A stretch of DNA of 64,000 nucleotides from G016756615 sp050958605 (GTDB taxonomy: Bacteria; Pseudomonadota; Alphaproteobacteria; Rhizobiales; Rhizobiaceae): assembly GCF_050958605.1 (NCBI RefSeq), contig NZ_JBJHDO010000005.1, positions 186,001 through 250,000 on the forward strand. Reading direction: 5' to 3'. Positions 15,890-25,265 of this stretch are shown here, piece by piece (position 1 is the first letter of the stretch; every line of letters begins with the position of its first letter). Position numbers and translations under genes: made by a program. The notes beneath the pieces were generated by a model. The model did not search any database and had not been told where the DNA came from. It saw only the letters and a list, made by a program, of their open reading frames with translations.

Positions 15890-16996
15890 GTGAACCTGAC
15901 GCTCTCGACAGAACAGACCCATCTCAAGGACAGCGTCGCACGCTTCGTCGCCAGCCACGGCGTGCGCGGCGAACTGGCCGGAGAGAACGCGCACGACGCG
16001 GATTTCCGACCAGAATTGTGGCGGCGGATGGCAGAACTGGGCTGGCTTGGTGCTGGACTTTCAGAAGAAGAAGGCGGCTTCGGCGGCGGCCCGGTCGAGG
16101 CGATGATCATTCTGGAAGAGGCTGGTCGCGGCCTTCTGCCCGAGCCGCTTCTCGAGGCAGCAATCGCGTCGCGGATATTGGCGGCCACCCGACCGGGCGG
16201 CAGCCTTCTGGCTGCCGTCGTGGCGGGGGAGGAGGTGATCGTTCCGGCCCTCCACAGCAATTGTCCGGGCGGAGCCTCGCAGGTTCGCCTTACAGCCGAC
16301 GGCGGGCGCTGGTCGCTCTCGGGAACCAGGCCTCTCGTGACGGCGGCCGTGCACGCGGACCGTTTCATCATTCCCTGCGAAGCGCAAGACGGCCCCGCGC
16401 TCGTCGTCGTGCCGGCCGACACTCCCCGTGTCGGGCTGGAAAGTTACCGCACGCTGGACGACCGCAGAGCTGCGAATGTCACCTTCAGCGATGTTGTGCT
16501 CACCGACGAGGCGGTGCTCGCGGTCGGAGACGAGGCGCAGGCCGCGATCGAGGCAGCGCGGGAGGTCGCATTCGCAGCCTTGTGCGCAGAGATTACCGGC
16601 ATCGCGGCGTTCCTGTTCGAACAGACGCTGGACTATCTCAAGACGCGCCGCCAGTTCGGCCAGCCAATCGGCCGCTTCCAGGCGCTCCAGCATCGTATGG
16701 CCGATATGTTCGTCGCGCTCGAGGAAGCGCGATCACTCACGGTAATGGCCGCAGTCAAGCTTTCCTCTGGCGATCCCGGCGAGCGGACACATGCCTTGTC
16801 GGCGGCGAAGATCGGTGCAGCGGCTCGCGCCCTCCACGTCGCGCGCGAAGCGATCCAGCTTCACGGTGGCGTCGGCATGACGCAGGAGCTGCCCATCGGC
16901 GCCGGATTCAAGCGCATCAAGGCGCTGGAGCTCATGTTCGGCGACGAGAACCATCATCTTGACCGCATGGCCGCCTCGGCGCCGTCGGCGGTCTGA
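15890..16996 (+). CDS. Acyl-CoA dehydrogenase, partner subunit
   Basis: A 368-residue acyl-CoA dehydrogenase-fold protein starting at the GTG at 15890 (VNLTLSTEQTHLKDSVARF). It keeps the helical C-terminal domain (YLKTRRQFGQPIGRFQALQH, then IQLHGGVGMTQELPIG). The end reads ELMFGDENHHLDRMA, with no catalytic Glu at the medium-chain-type position. The middle FAD-loop motif is also degenerate. This suits a non-identical partner of the enzyme encoded immediately upstream. A longer frame from 15710 lies inside the upstream gene and was rejected. Confidence 0.85.
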   Translation: MNLTLSTEQTHLKDSVARFVASHGVRGELAGENAHDADFRPELWRRMAELGWLGAGLSEEEGGFGGGPVEAMIILEEAGRGLLPEPLLEAAIASRILAATRPGGSLLAAVVAGEEVIVPALHSNCPGGASQVRLTADGGRWSLSGTRPLVTAAVHADRFIIPCEAQDGPALVVVPADTPRVGLESYRTLDDRRAANVTFSDVVLTDEAVLAVGDEAQAAIEAAREVAFAALCAEITGIAAFLFEQTLDYLKTRRQFGQPIGRFQALQHRMADMFVALEEARSLTVMAAVKLSSGDPGERTHALSAAKIGAAARALHVAREAIQLHGGVGMTQELPIGAGFKRIKALELMFGDENHHLDRMAASAPSAV

Positions 16997-17027
16997 CACT
17001 GTATCGCAATTGGGAGGAACGCAAAGG

Positions 17028-17831
17028 ATGAACGTCGATTTCTTCAAAGGCTACGAGACCATAACATTTGGCCGCGAGGGACGTATCCTCACCATAACGC
17101 TGAACCTGCCGGACACGCTCAATGCGGTCAATGCCCGCATGCACACCGAACTGGCACGGGTCTTTTTAGATGCCAATGACGATCCCGATTCGGACATCGT
17201 CGTCCTGACCGGCGCCGGCCGTGCCTTCTGCGCCGGCGGCGACGTGGACTGGATGCAGGATTCGATCGACGACCCCGAAATGTTCGCGACGACGGCTGTC
17301 GAGGGCAAGCGCATCATCTTCACCCAGCTCGATCTGGAGAAACCGCTGATCTGCCGCCTCAACGGCCACGCCATGGGCCTCGGTGCGACGCTGGCGCTGG
17401 GCTGCGACGTGGTGATCGCTTCGGAGAAAGCAAAAGTTGCCGATCCGCATGTCTCGATCGGTCTCGTCGCCGGCGACGGCGGCGCGGTGCTTTGGCCCCA
17501 ACTCATCGGCTATTTGCGTGCGAAGGAATATCTGCTGACGGGCGATCCGATCCCTGCCGCCGAGGCCGCGCGTATGGGCCTGATCAATCGCGCCGTGGCG
17601 CCTGAAATGCTCGATGACGAGGTCTATGGTCTCGCCAGGCGCCTGGCCGGCGGCGCCCGCAAGGCGATCCGCTGGACGAAGGTCGCGACCAATCTCGGCC
17701 TCAAGCAACTCGCACACATGATCATGGACACGGGGATCGCCTACGAAACCCTGTCCAACATCTCGAAGGATCACCAGGAGGCCGTGACGGCTTTCCGGGA
17801 GAAGCGCAAGCCGGTGTTCACCGGCCAGTGA
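17028..17831 (+). CDS. Enoyl-CoA hydratase/isomerase-family protein
   Basis: A 267-residue crotonase-fold enzyme that would hydrate the enoyl-CoA made by the upstream dehydrogenases. The oxyanion-hole motifs are AFCAGGDVDWM and NGHAMGLGATLALGCD. The position of the first catalytic Glu of classical hydratases reads PHVSIGLVAGDGG, with His instead of Glu, while the second Glu (RAKEYLLTGD) is present. This is a recurrent subfamily pattern, so hydratase versus isomerase activity stays open. The ATG at 17028 follows GGGAGGAA. It is the third gene of the acyl-CoA operon. Confidence 0.85.
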   Translation: MNVDFFKGYETITFGREGRILTITLNLPDTLNAVNARMHTELARVFLDANDDPDSDIVVLTGAGRAFCAGGDVDWMQDSIDDPEMFATTAVEGKRIIFTQLDLEKPLICRLNGHAMGLGATLALGCDVVIASEKAKVADPHVSIGLVAGDGGAVLWPQLIGYLRAKEYLLTGDPIPAAEAARMGLINRAVAPEMLDDEVYGLARRLAGGARKAIRWTKVATNLGLKQLAHMIMDTGIAYETLSNISKDHQEAVTAFREKRKPVFTGQ

Positions 17832-17901
17832 CGCAACGCGCCTCTGGATTTGCGGGCGGAATGCCGGTCAGGACCAGGGGCTTTCAAGGGAGGAGACGGA
17901 A

Positions 17902-19176
17902 ATGACGACCCGGATTACACGTCGTAGCATGCTAGCAGGAACGGCCGCTGCCGCAGGCAGCCTCGTCCTCCCGCTGCCGCATGTCATGCGTAAGGCCTCG
18001 GCCCAGGACACGATCACGCTCGGCGTGGTCACGCCCCTGAGCGGCCCGCAGCAGCTCATCGGCAATTTCGTCAAACTGGGCGCGGAGATCGGCGCCGACT
18101 ATGTCAACGCCAATGGCGGCATCGGAGGCAAGCAGGTCCGACTCGAGTTCCGGGATGACAAGGCGAACCCCAACGACGCCACCGTTGTGGCGCGCGAGTT
18201 GCTGGGCGCTGGCGTCAACCTGCATCTGGGGGCGGTGGCAAGTCCTGTCGCGCTGGTGATGGGGCCGCTCATGCAGCAGGAAGGTGGCGTCCACCTGACT
18301 TCCGGCGCGGGCACCGAGAAGCTGAACCACGAGAACTACAACGACCACGCGTTCCGCATCGGCGACGGCCCCTATTCGCGCAATGCCGGCCTCGTTCGCC
18401 ACATCATCCAGTCTAATCCCGAAGTGGACAGCTGGGGCGGCATCATTCCCGACCACGAATATGGCCGCACGACCTGGGCGATCTTCGTCGACGCCATGCT
18501 GCGCTTCTATCCCGAGCTGACGGGCAAGGAACCCAAGATCGAACAGCCGATCCTGGTTCCCTATGCCTCTGGCGATTACAAGAACTTCATCGCGCAGGCC
18601 ATGCGCCTGCCGGTGAAGGGCATCTATACCTCGGTCTATGGCGGCGATGCCGTCACGCTCTATCAGCAGGCCAAGCCATTCGGCCTGTTCGACAAGCTCG
18701 ACGTGCTTCTCGATTCGGCCAACGAGTTCCTGGCCGCACGCGCGCTCGGCAAGGAGGTACCCGTGCACTGGTCTGGTAGTCACTGGTACTTCGAGACCAA
18801 CAAGGGCAACCCGCTCTCCGACAATCTCTATGAGGAGTATGTCAAGCGCACCGGTGATAAATATCCGATGGGCTGGGCAGGCGAGGCGCAGGCCGGGATT
18901 ATCGCCTACAAGGCCGCGATTGAAAAGACGGGTGGTTCCACGGACGCGTCCGACATCGTCGCCGCCCTCAAGGGCCTGACTTTCGACAGCGCCACTGGCC
19001 CGCGCACCATTCGAGCCGAAGACAACCAGGCCATCAAGAACGCCGAACTCATCAAGATCGCACCGAGCGACACCGCCGAATCCGGGTTCGAGGTGACGGA
19101 CTACGTCTCCGTGGACGGTGCGGCGATCATTGAGCCGGCGACACCGGGCAAGGCGCTGGAACTGAAGGTGCTCTAG
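17902..19176 (+). CDS. Liv-type ABC transporter substrate-binding protein (importer 2)
   Basis: A 424-residue periplasmic binding protein of the amide/branched-chain family. A Tat-type leader opens it (TRITRRSMLAG, then a hydrophobic Ala/Leu stretch to about ASAQ, residue 35). The fold pattern is typical: ITLGVVTPLSGPQQLIG, then YVNANGGIGGKQVRLEFRDD. AGGAGACGG precedes the ATG at 17902. It lies in the acyl-CoA operon before livH, so the ligand is probably the acid activated by the acyl-CoA ligase at 22736. That is inference. Confidence 0.9.
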   Translation: MTTRITRRSMLAGTAAAAGSLVLPLPHVMRKASAQDTITLGVVTPLSGPQQLIGNFVKLGAEIGADYVNANGGIGGKQVRLEFRDDKANPNDATVVARELLGAGVNLHLGAVASPVALVMGPLMQQEGGVHLTSGAGTEKLNHENYNDHAFRIGDGPYSRNAGLVRHIIQSNPEVDSWGGIIPDHEYGRTTWAIFVDAMLRFYPELTGKEPKIEQPILVPYASGDYKNFIAQAMRLPVKGIYTSVYGGDAVTLYQQAKPFGLFDKLDVLLDSANEFLAARALGKEVPVHWSGSHWYFETNKGNPLSDNLYEEYVKRTGDKYPMGWAGEAQAGIIAYKAAIEKTGGSTDASDIVAALKGLTFDSATGPRTIRAEDNQAIKNAELIKIAPSDTAESGFEVTDYVSVDGAAIIEPATPGKALELKVL

Positions 19177-19235
19177 AGCGGCCTCTGAACGGGCGGGGCT
19201 CCGGCTCCTGCCTGGAATGTTTTCAAGTTGCAATG

Positions 19236-19258
19236 CGGACGGGCGCCTTGCCCGTCCG
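19236..19258. other. Strong hairpin between binding-protein gene and livH
   Basis: CGGACGGGC (19236-19244) and GCCCGTCCG (19250-19258) form a perfect 9-base stem with a GCCTT loop. No T-tract follows. A stem between a binding-protein gene and its permease genes often slows 3'-exonuclease decay or partly stops transcription, raising binding-protein output. The role here is inferred from position. Confidence 0.55.
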
Positions 19259-19331
19259 TCCTCCGGGCTTCCCAAGAGCCGTATGGGGCATGTGGCTTCA
19301 TGCGGCACCGCGCAGGGAGAATGATGCGGCG

Positions 19332-20216
19332 ATGCTCGATATCGGACTTACAATATTCAACGGCCTGTCATGGGGGATGGCAACGTTCCTCGTCGCAGCC
19401 GGCCTTACGCTGATCTTCGGCATCTTGCACATCCTGAACTTCGCCCATGGCGGCTTTTTCATGATCGGCGCCTATCTGAGCTACTCCGTGATGGCGACCA
19501 TCGGCGGCGGTTTGCCGGTGTGGCTCTACATCCTGGTAGCGCTGGCTGCCGGCATCGTCGTCGCTCTTATGGGCATCCTCGTCGACATGGTGATCTTCCG
19601 ACGATTGCGCGGTGTCGAGGATGCTTATGTGCTGATCGCGACCTATGCGCTTCTGCTGGTTTGCGCTGGTGCGGTGCAACTCGTCTGGGGCCTGAATTTC
19701 ATGAGCGTGATGCCGCCGCCGGCTCTGAACTCGGCGTTCTTCATCGGCGACGTCATCATGCCGACCTACACGCTGTTCATTATCATATGCGGCGTTCTGG
19801 TCTTCGTCGGGCTTGAGGTCTTCATGTCCTTCACCCGCACCGGGCAACTGATCCGGGTCGTGGCGATGGATGCGTGGATGGCGCGGCTGCTCGGCCTCGA
19901 CGTCAAGCGCATCTATCTCGTCACCGTGACGATCTCGTTCGCGCTGGCCGGCCTCGCCGGCGGGCTGCTCAGCGCCAATCAGAGCCTGTCGCCTGAGCTG
20001 GGGGGCGTATTCCTGCTGCAAGCCTTCGCCGTGGTCGTCGTGGGCGGCATGGGATCGATCCGGGGTGCTTTCCTGGCGGCGATTCTGCTCGGACTGATCG
20101 AAAGCTTCGGCAGCGTGTTTTTCCCGCAATATCCCGGTATCTACTACCTGATCGCGCTGGCCATCATCCTTCTCGTGCGGCCGCAGGGCCTCCTGGGGCG
20201 GGAGCAGACGGCATGA
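19332..20216 (+). CDS. livH: Liv-type ABC transporter permease LivH (importer 2)
   Basis: A 294-residue inner-membrane permease with the LivH hallmark GLTLIFGILHILNFAHGGFFMIGAY and the conserved region FAVVVVGGMGSIRGAFLAAILLG. Hydrophobic segments run through its length. The ATG at 19332 was chosen because the membrane segment starts at once; a longer frame from 19233 runs through the hairpin. The stop overlaps the livM start as ATGA. Confidence 0.9.
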   Translation: MLDIGLTIFNGLSWGMATFLVAAGLTLIFGILHILNFAHGGFFMIGAYLSYSVMATIGGGLPVWLYILVALAAGIVVALMGILVDMVIFRRLRGVEDAYVLIATYALLLVCAGAVQLVWGLNFMSVMPPPALNSAFFIGDVIMPTYTLFIIICGVLVFVGLEVFMSFTRTGQLIRVVAMDAWMARLLGLDVKRIYLVTVTISFALAGLAGGLLSANQSLSPELGGVFLLQAFAVVVVGGMGSIRGAFLAAILLGLIESFGSVFFPQYPGIYYLIALAIILLVRPQGLLGREQTA

Positions 20217-21226
20217 CGGATTTTCGCGCTCGTTTCTGGTTCAACCTCTTCGTGGCGCTGGCCGGCCTCGCCGTCTTTATGTTGGTTCCCGTGATGTTCA
20301 ACCGCGGCGTGGTGTTCCTCGCCGGTCTGGTGGCGATCAACATCGTCTTCGCCCTGTCGTGGAACCTTCTGTTTGCAGGCGTCGGGCTCCTGTCCTTCGG
20401 TCAAGCGATGTTCTACGCCGGGGGCGCCTATATGGTGGCGGTCCTGTCGCTTCACGCGCCGGGCACGCCGTTTCTGCTTGTGCTCTTGGCAGGCGCGCTG
20501 ACCGGAGGCGTTATCGCTTTCGTCTTCGGTGTGGTCGCGCTGCGCCGGGCAAGCGGAACCTACTTCGCCATATTGACGCTCGCCTTTGCCGAGCTGGTGC
20601 ACATCGTCATCACCAAGACCAATTTCCTCGGGCGTAATGACGGCCTGGTCGGCATTCGCCGGCCGGTGGTCGATCTTGGCCTGTTCGAGATCAATCTGGG
20701 GACCGGCAACAACTACTACTACTTCTTGATTGCCGCGATGGCCGTCGCCGCCTTCGCGGTGTGGTGCGTGCAGAACTCGCCCGCGGGCCGGCTGATGCAG
20801 GCCATCCGCCAGGATCCCGTCCGCGCCTCCTTCCTCGGCGCGGATGTGCAGAGCTGGAAGCTGATAGCCTTCATCATCTCCGGCTGCATTGCCGGCTTTT
20901 CCGGGGCGGTGCTTGCACCGTGGGTCCAGATCGTATCGCCTGAAATCGCCCACTGGTCGATCTCGACGCAGCCGATCCTCTTTTCCCTTCTCGGCGGCAC
21001 GGGCAGTTTCTGGGGGCCGGCCCTCGGCGCGGTGCTGTTTGGCGTGATGGACTACGTCACGCGCAACCTCCAGGGTCTCGCTGACCTCACGGTCGGCCTG
21101 CTGCTGCTGGCGGTCGTTCTGGCCATACCCGGAGGCATCACCGGTCTCGTCTCGCGCGCGTTCGCCCGTCGAAAGGCTGGCGCACGGCCGGCAGGTAAAC
21201 TCGCAAACAGGGAGAAGGCGTCATGA
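20213..21226 (+). CDS. livM: Liv-type ABC transporter permease LivM (importer 2)
   Basis: A 337-residue inner-membrane permease. The LivM hallmarks are NLLFAGVGLLSFGQAMFYAGG and QDPVRASFLGADVQSWKLIAF, followed by LLGGTGSFWGPALGA. The C-terminal 25 residues are basic and cytoplasmic. It is joined by ATGA overlaps to livH upstream and livG downstream, so the four transporter genes are translationally coupled. Confidence 0.92.
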   Translation: MTDFRARFWFNLFVALAGLAVFMLVPVMFNRGVVFLAGLVAINIVFALSWNLLFAGVGLLSFGQAMFYAGGAYMVAVLSLHAPGTPFLLVLLAGALTGGVIAFVFGVVALRRASGTYFAILTLAFAELVHIVITKTNFLGRNDGLVGIRRPVVDLGLFEINLGTGNNYYYFLIAAMAVAAFAVWCVQNSPAGRLMQAIRQDPVRASFLGADVQSWKLIAFIISGCIAGFSGAVLAPWVQIVSPEIAHWSISTQPILFSLLGGTGSFWGPALGAVLFGVMDYVTRNLQGLADLTVGLLLLAVVLAIPGGITGLVSRAFARRKAGARPAGKLANREKAS

Positions 21227-21984
21227 CCGAAGACGTCCTGACGGCTTCCAAACTCAACAAGTCCTATGGGCCGATCAAGGTTCTGAAGGATGTGTCGCTG
21301 TCGCTACGCCGGGGCGAGGCGCATGTCGTCATCGGGCCGAACGGGGCGGGCAAGACGACGCTGTTCAAGTGCCTCAGCGGCGAGTCGAAGGTCAATTCAG
21401 GTACGATTATGCTCGATAGCCGGGACATCACGCATGCACCCGGCTGGCGGCGCATCCACAGCGGCATCGGCCGCTCCTTCCAGGTGGCGCGCATCTTCGG
21501 CGACATGAGCGCCTACGAGAACCTGATTGTCTCTCTCGAGATGCGGGAGCGCATCAGCAATGGGCGCTTCGCGGGGCTGTTCTCTCTCGCCCCGAAGGAT
21601 GCGGTCAGGGCCGAGGCAGAGAGGCTGATGGAGGACCTCGGCCTGCAGGACGCCGTCGATCAACCGGCGCGCATCCTCTCCCATGGCGACAAGAAGCGGC
21701 TTGAGCTGGCCATGAGCCTTGCGCTTCGTCCTGGCATATTGATGCTGGACGAGCCGACCGCGGGCATGTCCCCCACGGACAGGGCGGAGGCTGTCGCGAT
21801 GATCGAGCGCGTGCGTCGAGACTACGGCCTGACATTGCTGCTGACGGAACACGACATGGAAGTCATCTTCGGTCTGGCGACGCGCCTCACCGTTCTCCAC
21901 TATGGTGAGATCATCGCCAGCGGGCCGCCGGAACAGGTGCGCGCCGATGCCCGCGTCAGGGAGGTCTATCTAGGACATGCCTAA
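21223..21984 (+). CDS. livG: Liv-type ABC transporter ATP-binding protein LivG (importer 2)
   Basis: A 253-residue ABC ATPase. Walker A is GPNGAGKTTLFKCLSG, the signature variant is LSHGDKKRLELAMSLALRP, Walker B is LMLDEPTAGMSPTD, and the switch His is in LLLTEHDMEVIF. Length and motifs are typical of LivG. It overlaps livM by 4 bases and livF by 8. Confidence 0.93.
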   Translation: MTEDVLTASKLNKSYGPIKVLKDVSLSLRRGEAHVVIGPNGAGKTTLFKCLSGESKVNSGTIMLDSRDITHAPGWRRIHSGIGRSFQVARIFGDMSAYENLIVSLEMRERISNGRFAGLFSLAPKDAVRAEAERLMEDLGLQDAVDQPARILSHGDKKRLELAMSLALRPGILMLDEPTAGMSPTDRAEAVAMIERVRRDYGLTLLLTEHDMEVIFGLATRLTVLHYGEIIASGPPEQVRADARVREVYLGHA

Positions 21985-22693
21985 GCCGCTTCTTTCCGTG
22001 ACGGCGCTGGACGCGTTCTACGGCGGCAGCCACATCATCCAGAACGCGGGGATTGCCGTCGGCGAGGGCGAAAGCGTCGCGCTGCTCGGCCGCAACGGCG
22101 CCGGCAAGTCGACCCTGATGAAAAGTATACTCGATGCCGGCCCGCGCATTTCAGGCGCCATCACCTTCGATGGCGCCGACCTTTCGAGCATGCCCACCGA
22201 AAGCCGTGCGCGCCTCGGCCTCATGCTGGTGCCGGAGGACCGGCGGATCTATCCCAAGATCACCGTGGCGGAGAATATCGAGCTAGGCGGCTTCGCCGCC
22301 GGCAAGAACGGGCGGAGCATGTCTCTGGAAGAGATATGGACGTTGTTTCCTCTGCTCGAGCCGCTCAAGGATCGGGAAGGCTACCAGCTTTCGGGCGGGC
22401 AACAGCAGCTCGTCGCGGTTGCACGCGGGGTGTTTGGCCGGCCGAAGCTTCTCCTCCTCGACGAGCCGGTCGAGGGGCTGGCGCCGGTGGTGGTCGAGCA
22501 GATGGCGCATCATATCCAGATGCTGCGGCAGCGCGGCGGCCTCTCGCTGCTGATTGCGGAGCAGAACCTGGCCTTTGCGCGCAAGTGCACCGACAGCGTC
22601 TTCCTGATCGACAGCGGGCGAATCGTTTTCGAGGGATCGTGGGATAGCTTCGATGCCGACCCCGCATTGAAGGAGCGTTATCTCGCGGTTTGA
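21977..22693 (+). CDS. livF: Liv-type ABC transporter ATP-binding protein LivF (importer 2)
   Basis: A 238-residue ABC ATPase. Walker A is GRNGAGKSTLMKSI, the signature is LSGGQQQLVAVARGV, and Walker B is LLLLDEPVEGLAPVV. It completes importer 2 (binding protein, LivH, LivM, LivG, LivF). The acyl-CoA ligase gene follows after about 40 bases, which ties import to CoA activation. Confidence 0.93.
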   Translation: MPKPLLSVTALDAFYGGSHIIQNAGIAVGEGESVALLGRNGAGKSTLMKSILDAGPRISGAITFDGADLSSMPTESRARLGLMLVPEDRRIYPKITVAENIELGGFAAGKNGRSMSLEEIWTLFPLLEPLKDREGYQLSGGQQQLVAVARGVFGRPKLLLLDEPVEGLAPVVVEQMAHHIQMLRQRGGLSLLIAEQNLAFARKCTDSVFLIDSGRIVFEGSWDSFDADPALKERYLAV

Positions 22694-22735
22694 CGCGGGG
22701 CCCGTGCAGCTGGTTGGAGGATGGTGAGGGCAGAT

Positions 22736-24406
22736 ATGAGCGAGGAAGAGTTTGTCCGCGACTCGGCGGGATGGTCGATGCGCTTCACGCGCGGCGAGCG
22801 GGAGCAGCGCAGCGCAGCCGGCGAATGGACCGGCAAGACCATCGCCGACTATGCGCGCCAGCGCGCCGACGAGGAACCCGACGCAGTCGCGGTAACTGGC
22901 GAAACAGGCGGCATGACCTATGCGCAGCTTCTCGACGAGGCCCAGGCGCTTGCGCGCGGCATGCTCGCGGCGGGCGTGAAGCGTGGTGAAACCGTCAGCT
23001 TCCAGCTTCCCAACTGGATCGAGGCGGTTGTGGTCAATCTTGCCTGCGCGCTTGCTGGCATCGTCGTCGTACCGGTGATCCCGATCTATCGGCAGGCGGA
23101 GCTGCGCTTCATCCTCAAGGATTGTCGGGCGCGCATGCTGTTCATTCCGGAAACCTTCCGCAGCATCGACTACCCGCAGATGATCGACAGCCTGCGCGCC
23201 GACCTGCCGGAACTGCGCGACGTCGTCGTGGTGCGGGGCGCCGCGGCGGGGATGCTGCGCTACGCGGACATGGTGGCTGCAGGCCAGATGTCTTCAGCGG
23301 AATTGCGCCCAGCGGGACCTGACGAGGCGAAGTTCCTCATCTACACGTCCGGCACGACCGGCCAGCCCAAGGGCGTCATCTACAGCCACAACCAGAGCCG
23401 CCGCCCGGTCTGGGCGAGCATGCAGGTCTGGGGTATCAATCCCGGCGCACGCATCCTGATGCCGAGTCCGGTTACCCATGTCACCGGCTATTCCTATGGG
23501 CTGGAGGCGGCGTTCGGCTTTGGCATTCGCGTCACCTTGATGGAAAAATGGGATGCCGCACGAGCTGCGCGCCTGATCGATGAACAGGGCATCGAGTTCA
23601 CCATCAGCGCCACGCCCTTCCTTCAGGATCTGGTGGAGGAAGCGGAGCGTTCCGGCACGCGCCTGCCGAGCCTCAGGATATTCGCCTGCGGCGGCGCGGC
23701 CGTTCCGCCGGAGCTGATCCGCCGCGCCAACAGGGTCTTCGCCAATTGCCGGACTTTCCGGGTTTTCGGCAGCTCCGAGTGCCCGATGGTCACGCAGGGC
23801 GTGCTCGACGACCCCGAGCTTGCCGCCACCACGGACGGTCGCGTTTTCGATTGGCAGGTGAAGGTCGTCGATCTCGATGGCAACAGGGTTGCACCGGGAA
23901 CCGAAGGCGAGATTCTTGCTCGCGGGCCGAGCCTCTTTCGCGGCTACACGAGCGCCGAGGCCAATCGCGAATCCTTCGATCCCGAAGGCTATTTCCGTAC
24001 CGGCGATCTCGGCGTCGTCACCGCGGACGGTCTGCTGGCGATCACGGGCCGCAAGAAGGACATCATCATACGCGGCGGCGAGAACCTTTCCGCGAAGGAG
24101 ATCGAGGACGCTTTGCACGAGCATCCGGCGGTGCGTGAGGCGGCCGTGGTCGCCATGCCGCACGATCGGCTGGGCGAGGGGGTGTGCGCCTGGTTGATCG
24201 CCAGTGGCGCGGCGCGGCCGGACCAGGCGGAACTCGCCGACCATCTCGCCAGGGCGGGGCTTGCCCGTCAGAAATGTCCCGAGCGTATCGAGTATATCGC
24301 AGAACTGCCGAAGACGGCATCCGGCAAGGTGAAGAAGCACGAGCTGCGCCGCATGATTACGCAGAAGATCATCGAGGAGAGGCGGAGTTGCGCATTGAGA
24401 GCCTGA
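22736..24406 (+). CDS. AMP-forming acyl-CoA ligase (cyclohexanecarboxylate-CoA-ligase-like)
   Basis: A 556-residue ANL-superfamily ligase activating a carboxylic acid to its CoA thioester with ATP. The P-loop is YTSGTTGQPKGVIYSHNQ, the adenylate-binding motif is FRVFGSSECP, the hinge is GRKKDIIIRGGENLSAKEIE, and the catalytic lysine lies in KTASGKVKKHELR. The size and spread of motifs resemble cyclohexanecarboxylate- and other carboxylate-CoA ligases. The ATG at 22736 is preceded by GTGAGGG at about 5 bases; an ATG at 22721 stands too close to its GGAGG. It likely performs the first cytoplasmic step on the imported acid. Confidence 0.87.
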   Translation: MSEEEFVRDSAGWSMRFTRGEREQRSAAGEWTGKTIADYARQRADEEPDAVAVTGETGGMTYAQLLDEAQALARGMLAAGVKRGETVSFQLPNWIEAVVVNLACALAGIVVVPVIPIYRQAELRFILKDCRARMLFIPETFRSIDYPQMIDSLRADLPELRDVVVVRGAAAGMLRYADMVAAGQMSSAELRPAGPDEAKFLIYTSGTTGQPKGVIYSHNQSRRPVWASMQVWGINPGARILMPSPVTHVTGYSYGLEAAFGFGIRVTLMEKWDAARAARLIDEQGIEFTISATPFLQDLVEEAERSGTRLPSLRIFACGGAAVPPELIRRANRVFANCRTFRVFGSSECPMVTQGVLDDPELAATTDGRVFDWQVKVVDLDGNRVAPGTEGEILARGPSLFRGYTSAEANRESFDPEGYFRTGDLGVVTADGLLAITGRKKDIIIRGGENLSAKEIEDALHEHPAVREAAVVAMPHDRLGEGVCAWLIASGAARPDQAELADHLARAGLARQKCPERIEYIAELPKTASGKVKKHELRRMITQKIIEERRSCALRA

Positions 24407-24469
24407 TTTCTTGACTGGACGTAACGGAACGGCGACAAGCCCCCCTTACGAGACCAGGAAAGACGAAGC

Positions 24470-25162
24470 ATGAGCGGCAAGCGAGAAAAGAAAGCCAGGG
24501 AGACGAAGGAAGCGATATTCACCGCCGCCGCGAAAGTCGTGGGACGAGTCGGTTATGCAAAGGCCTCGATGGCTGCAATCGCGGCGGAAGCCAATGTTTC
24601 CTATGGCAGGATTTATCTCTACTTCGAGGACCAGCAGGATCTTTTCAACAAGCTCCTGCCGCATATCGGTGAAGCGATGCTGAACTACATCGCCGAGAAG
24701 ACGAGGCAAGGAAAGACCACGGCCGAGCGCGAGCGGCTGGGCATAGAAGCCAATCTTCACTACGTGCACACTCATCCGGAATTGCATCGCGTGCTCAATG
24801 AGGCGGCGTTCTTCGCACCGGAGTCCTACCGCGCCTATTTCAAGCGAATGGTGGAGAGTTATCAGCGCTCGTTGCTGAAAGGCATACGCAACAACGAGTT
24901 GACGCATTACTCGGCAGAGGAGACCGAAACGCTGGCGCTGATGTTCATCGGTGCGCGCGAATACATCCTTCAGCACTATACGGTTCAGGACGGCGTCATC
25001 GACAAGCCGCCGATCGAGGTCCAGCGTACCTATCTGAAAGCATACGCGCTGGCCCTTGGATTCGATCCGTCCGAGGTGCTTGGCGAGGAGGTGGCGAAGA
25101 AGGACGTGAAGGCGCCGAAGCGCAAGGCGCGCAACGGGGCCGCCGCGAACGCAAAGGCATGA
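24470..25162 (+). CDS. TetR/AcrR-family transcriptional regulator
   Basis: A 230-residue regulator. The N-terminal helix-turn-helix spans about residues 10-55 (TKEAIFTAAAKVVGRVGYAKASMAAIAA, then VSYGRIYLYFEDQQDLF). The larger C-terminal domain is the presumed acyl-CoA or acid sensor and ends in a lysine-rich tail. It lies at the end of the ligase-transporter operon and before the enoyl reductase. It is the natural local repressor of the acyl-CoA island. The inverted repeat at 14661-14676 is a candidate target, unproven. Confidence 0.88.
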   Translation: MSGKREKKARETKEAIFTAAAKVVGRVGYAKASMAAIAAEANVSYGRIYLYFEDQQDLFNKLLPHIGEAMLNYIAEKTRQGKTTAERERLGIEANLHYVHTHPELHRVLNEAAFFAPESYRAYFKRMVESYQRSLLKGIRNNELTHYSAEETETLALMFIGAREYILQHYTVQDGVIDKPPIEVQRTYLKAYALALGFDPSEVLGEEVAKKDVKAPKRKARNGAAANAKA

Positions 25163-25265
25163 ACGCTTCGCCTGCAGCGCGCTGGAAAAGGACGATCTTG
25201 CGGAGGCGTAGCTCAGAGGACGGGCAGGCGATTTCGCTGCTTTTAGGGCATCTCGGGGAGGGAAG

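Noticed and set aside
17932..19308. Minus-strand frame of about 458 codons opposite the binding-protein gene
   Set aside because: It is a shadow of the Liv binding protein (clear Tat leader and fold motifs on the plus strand) and has no ribosome site or recognisable domain.
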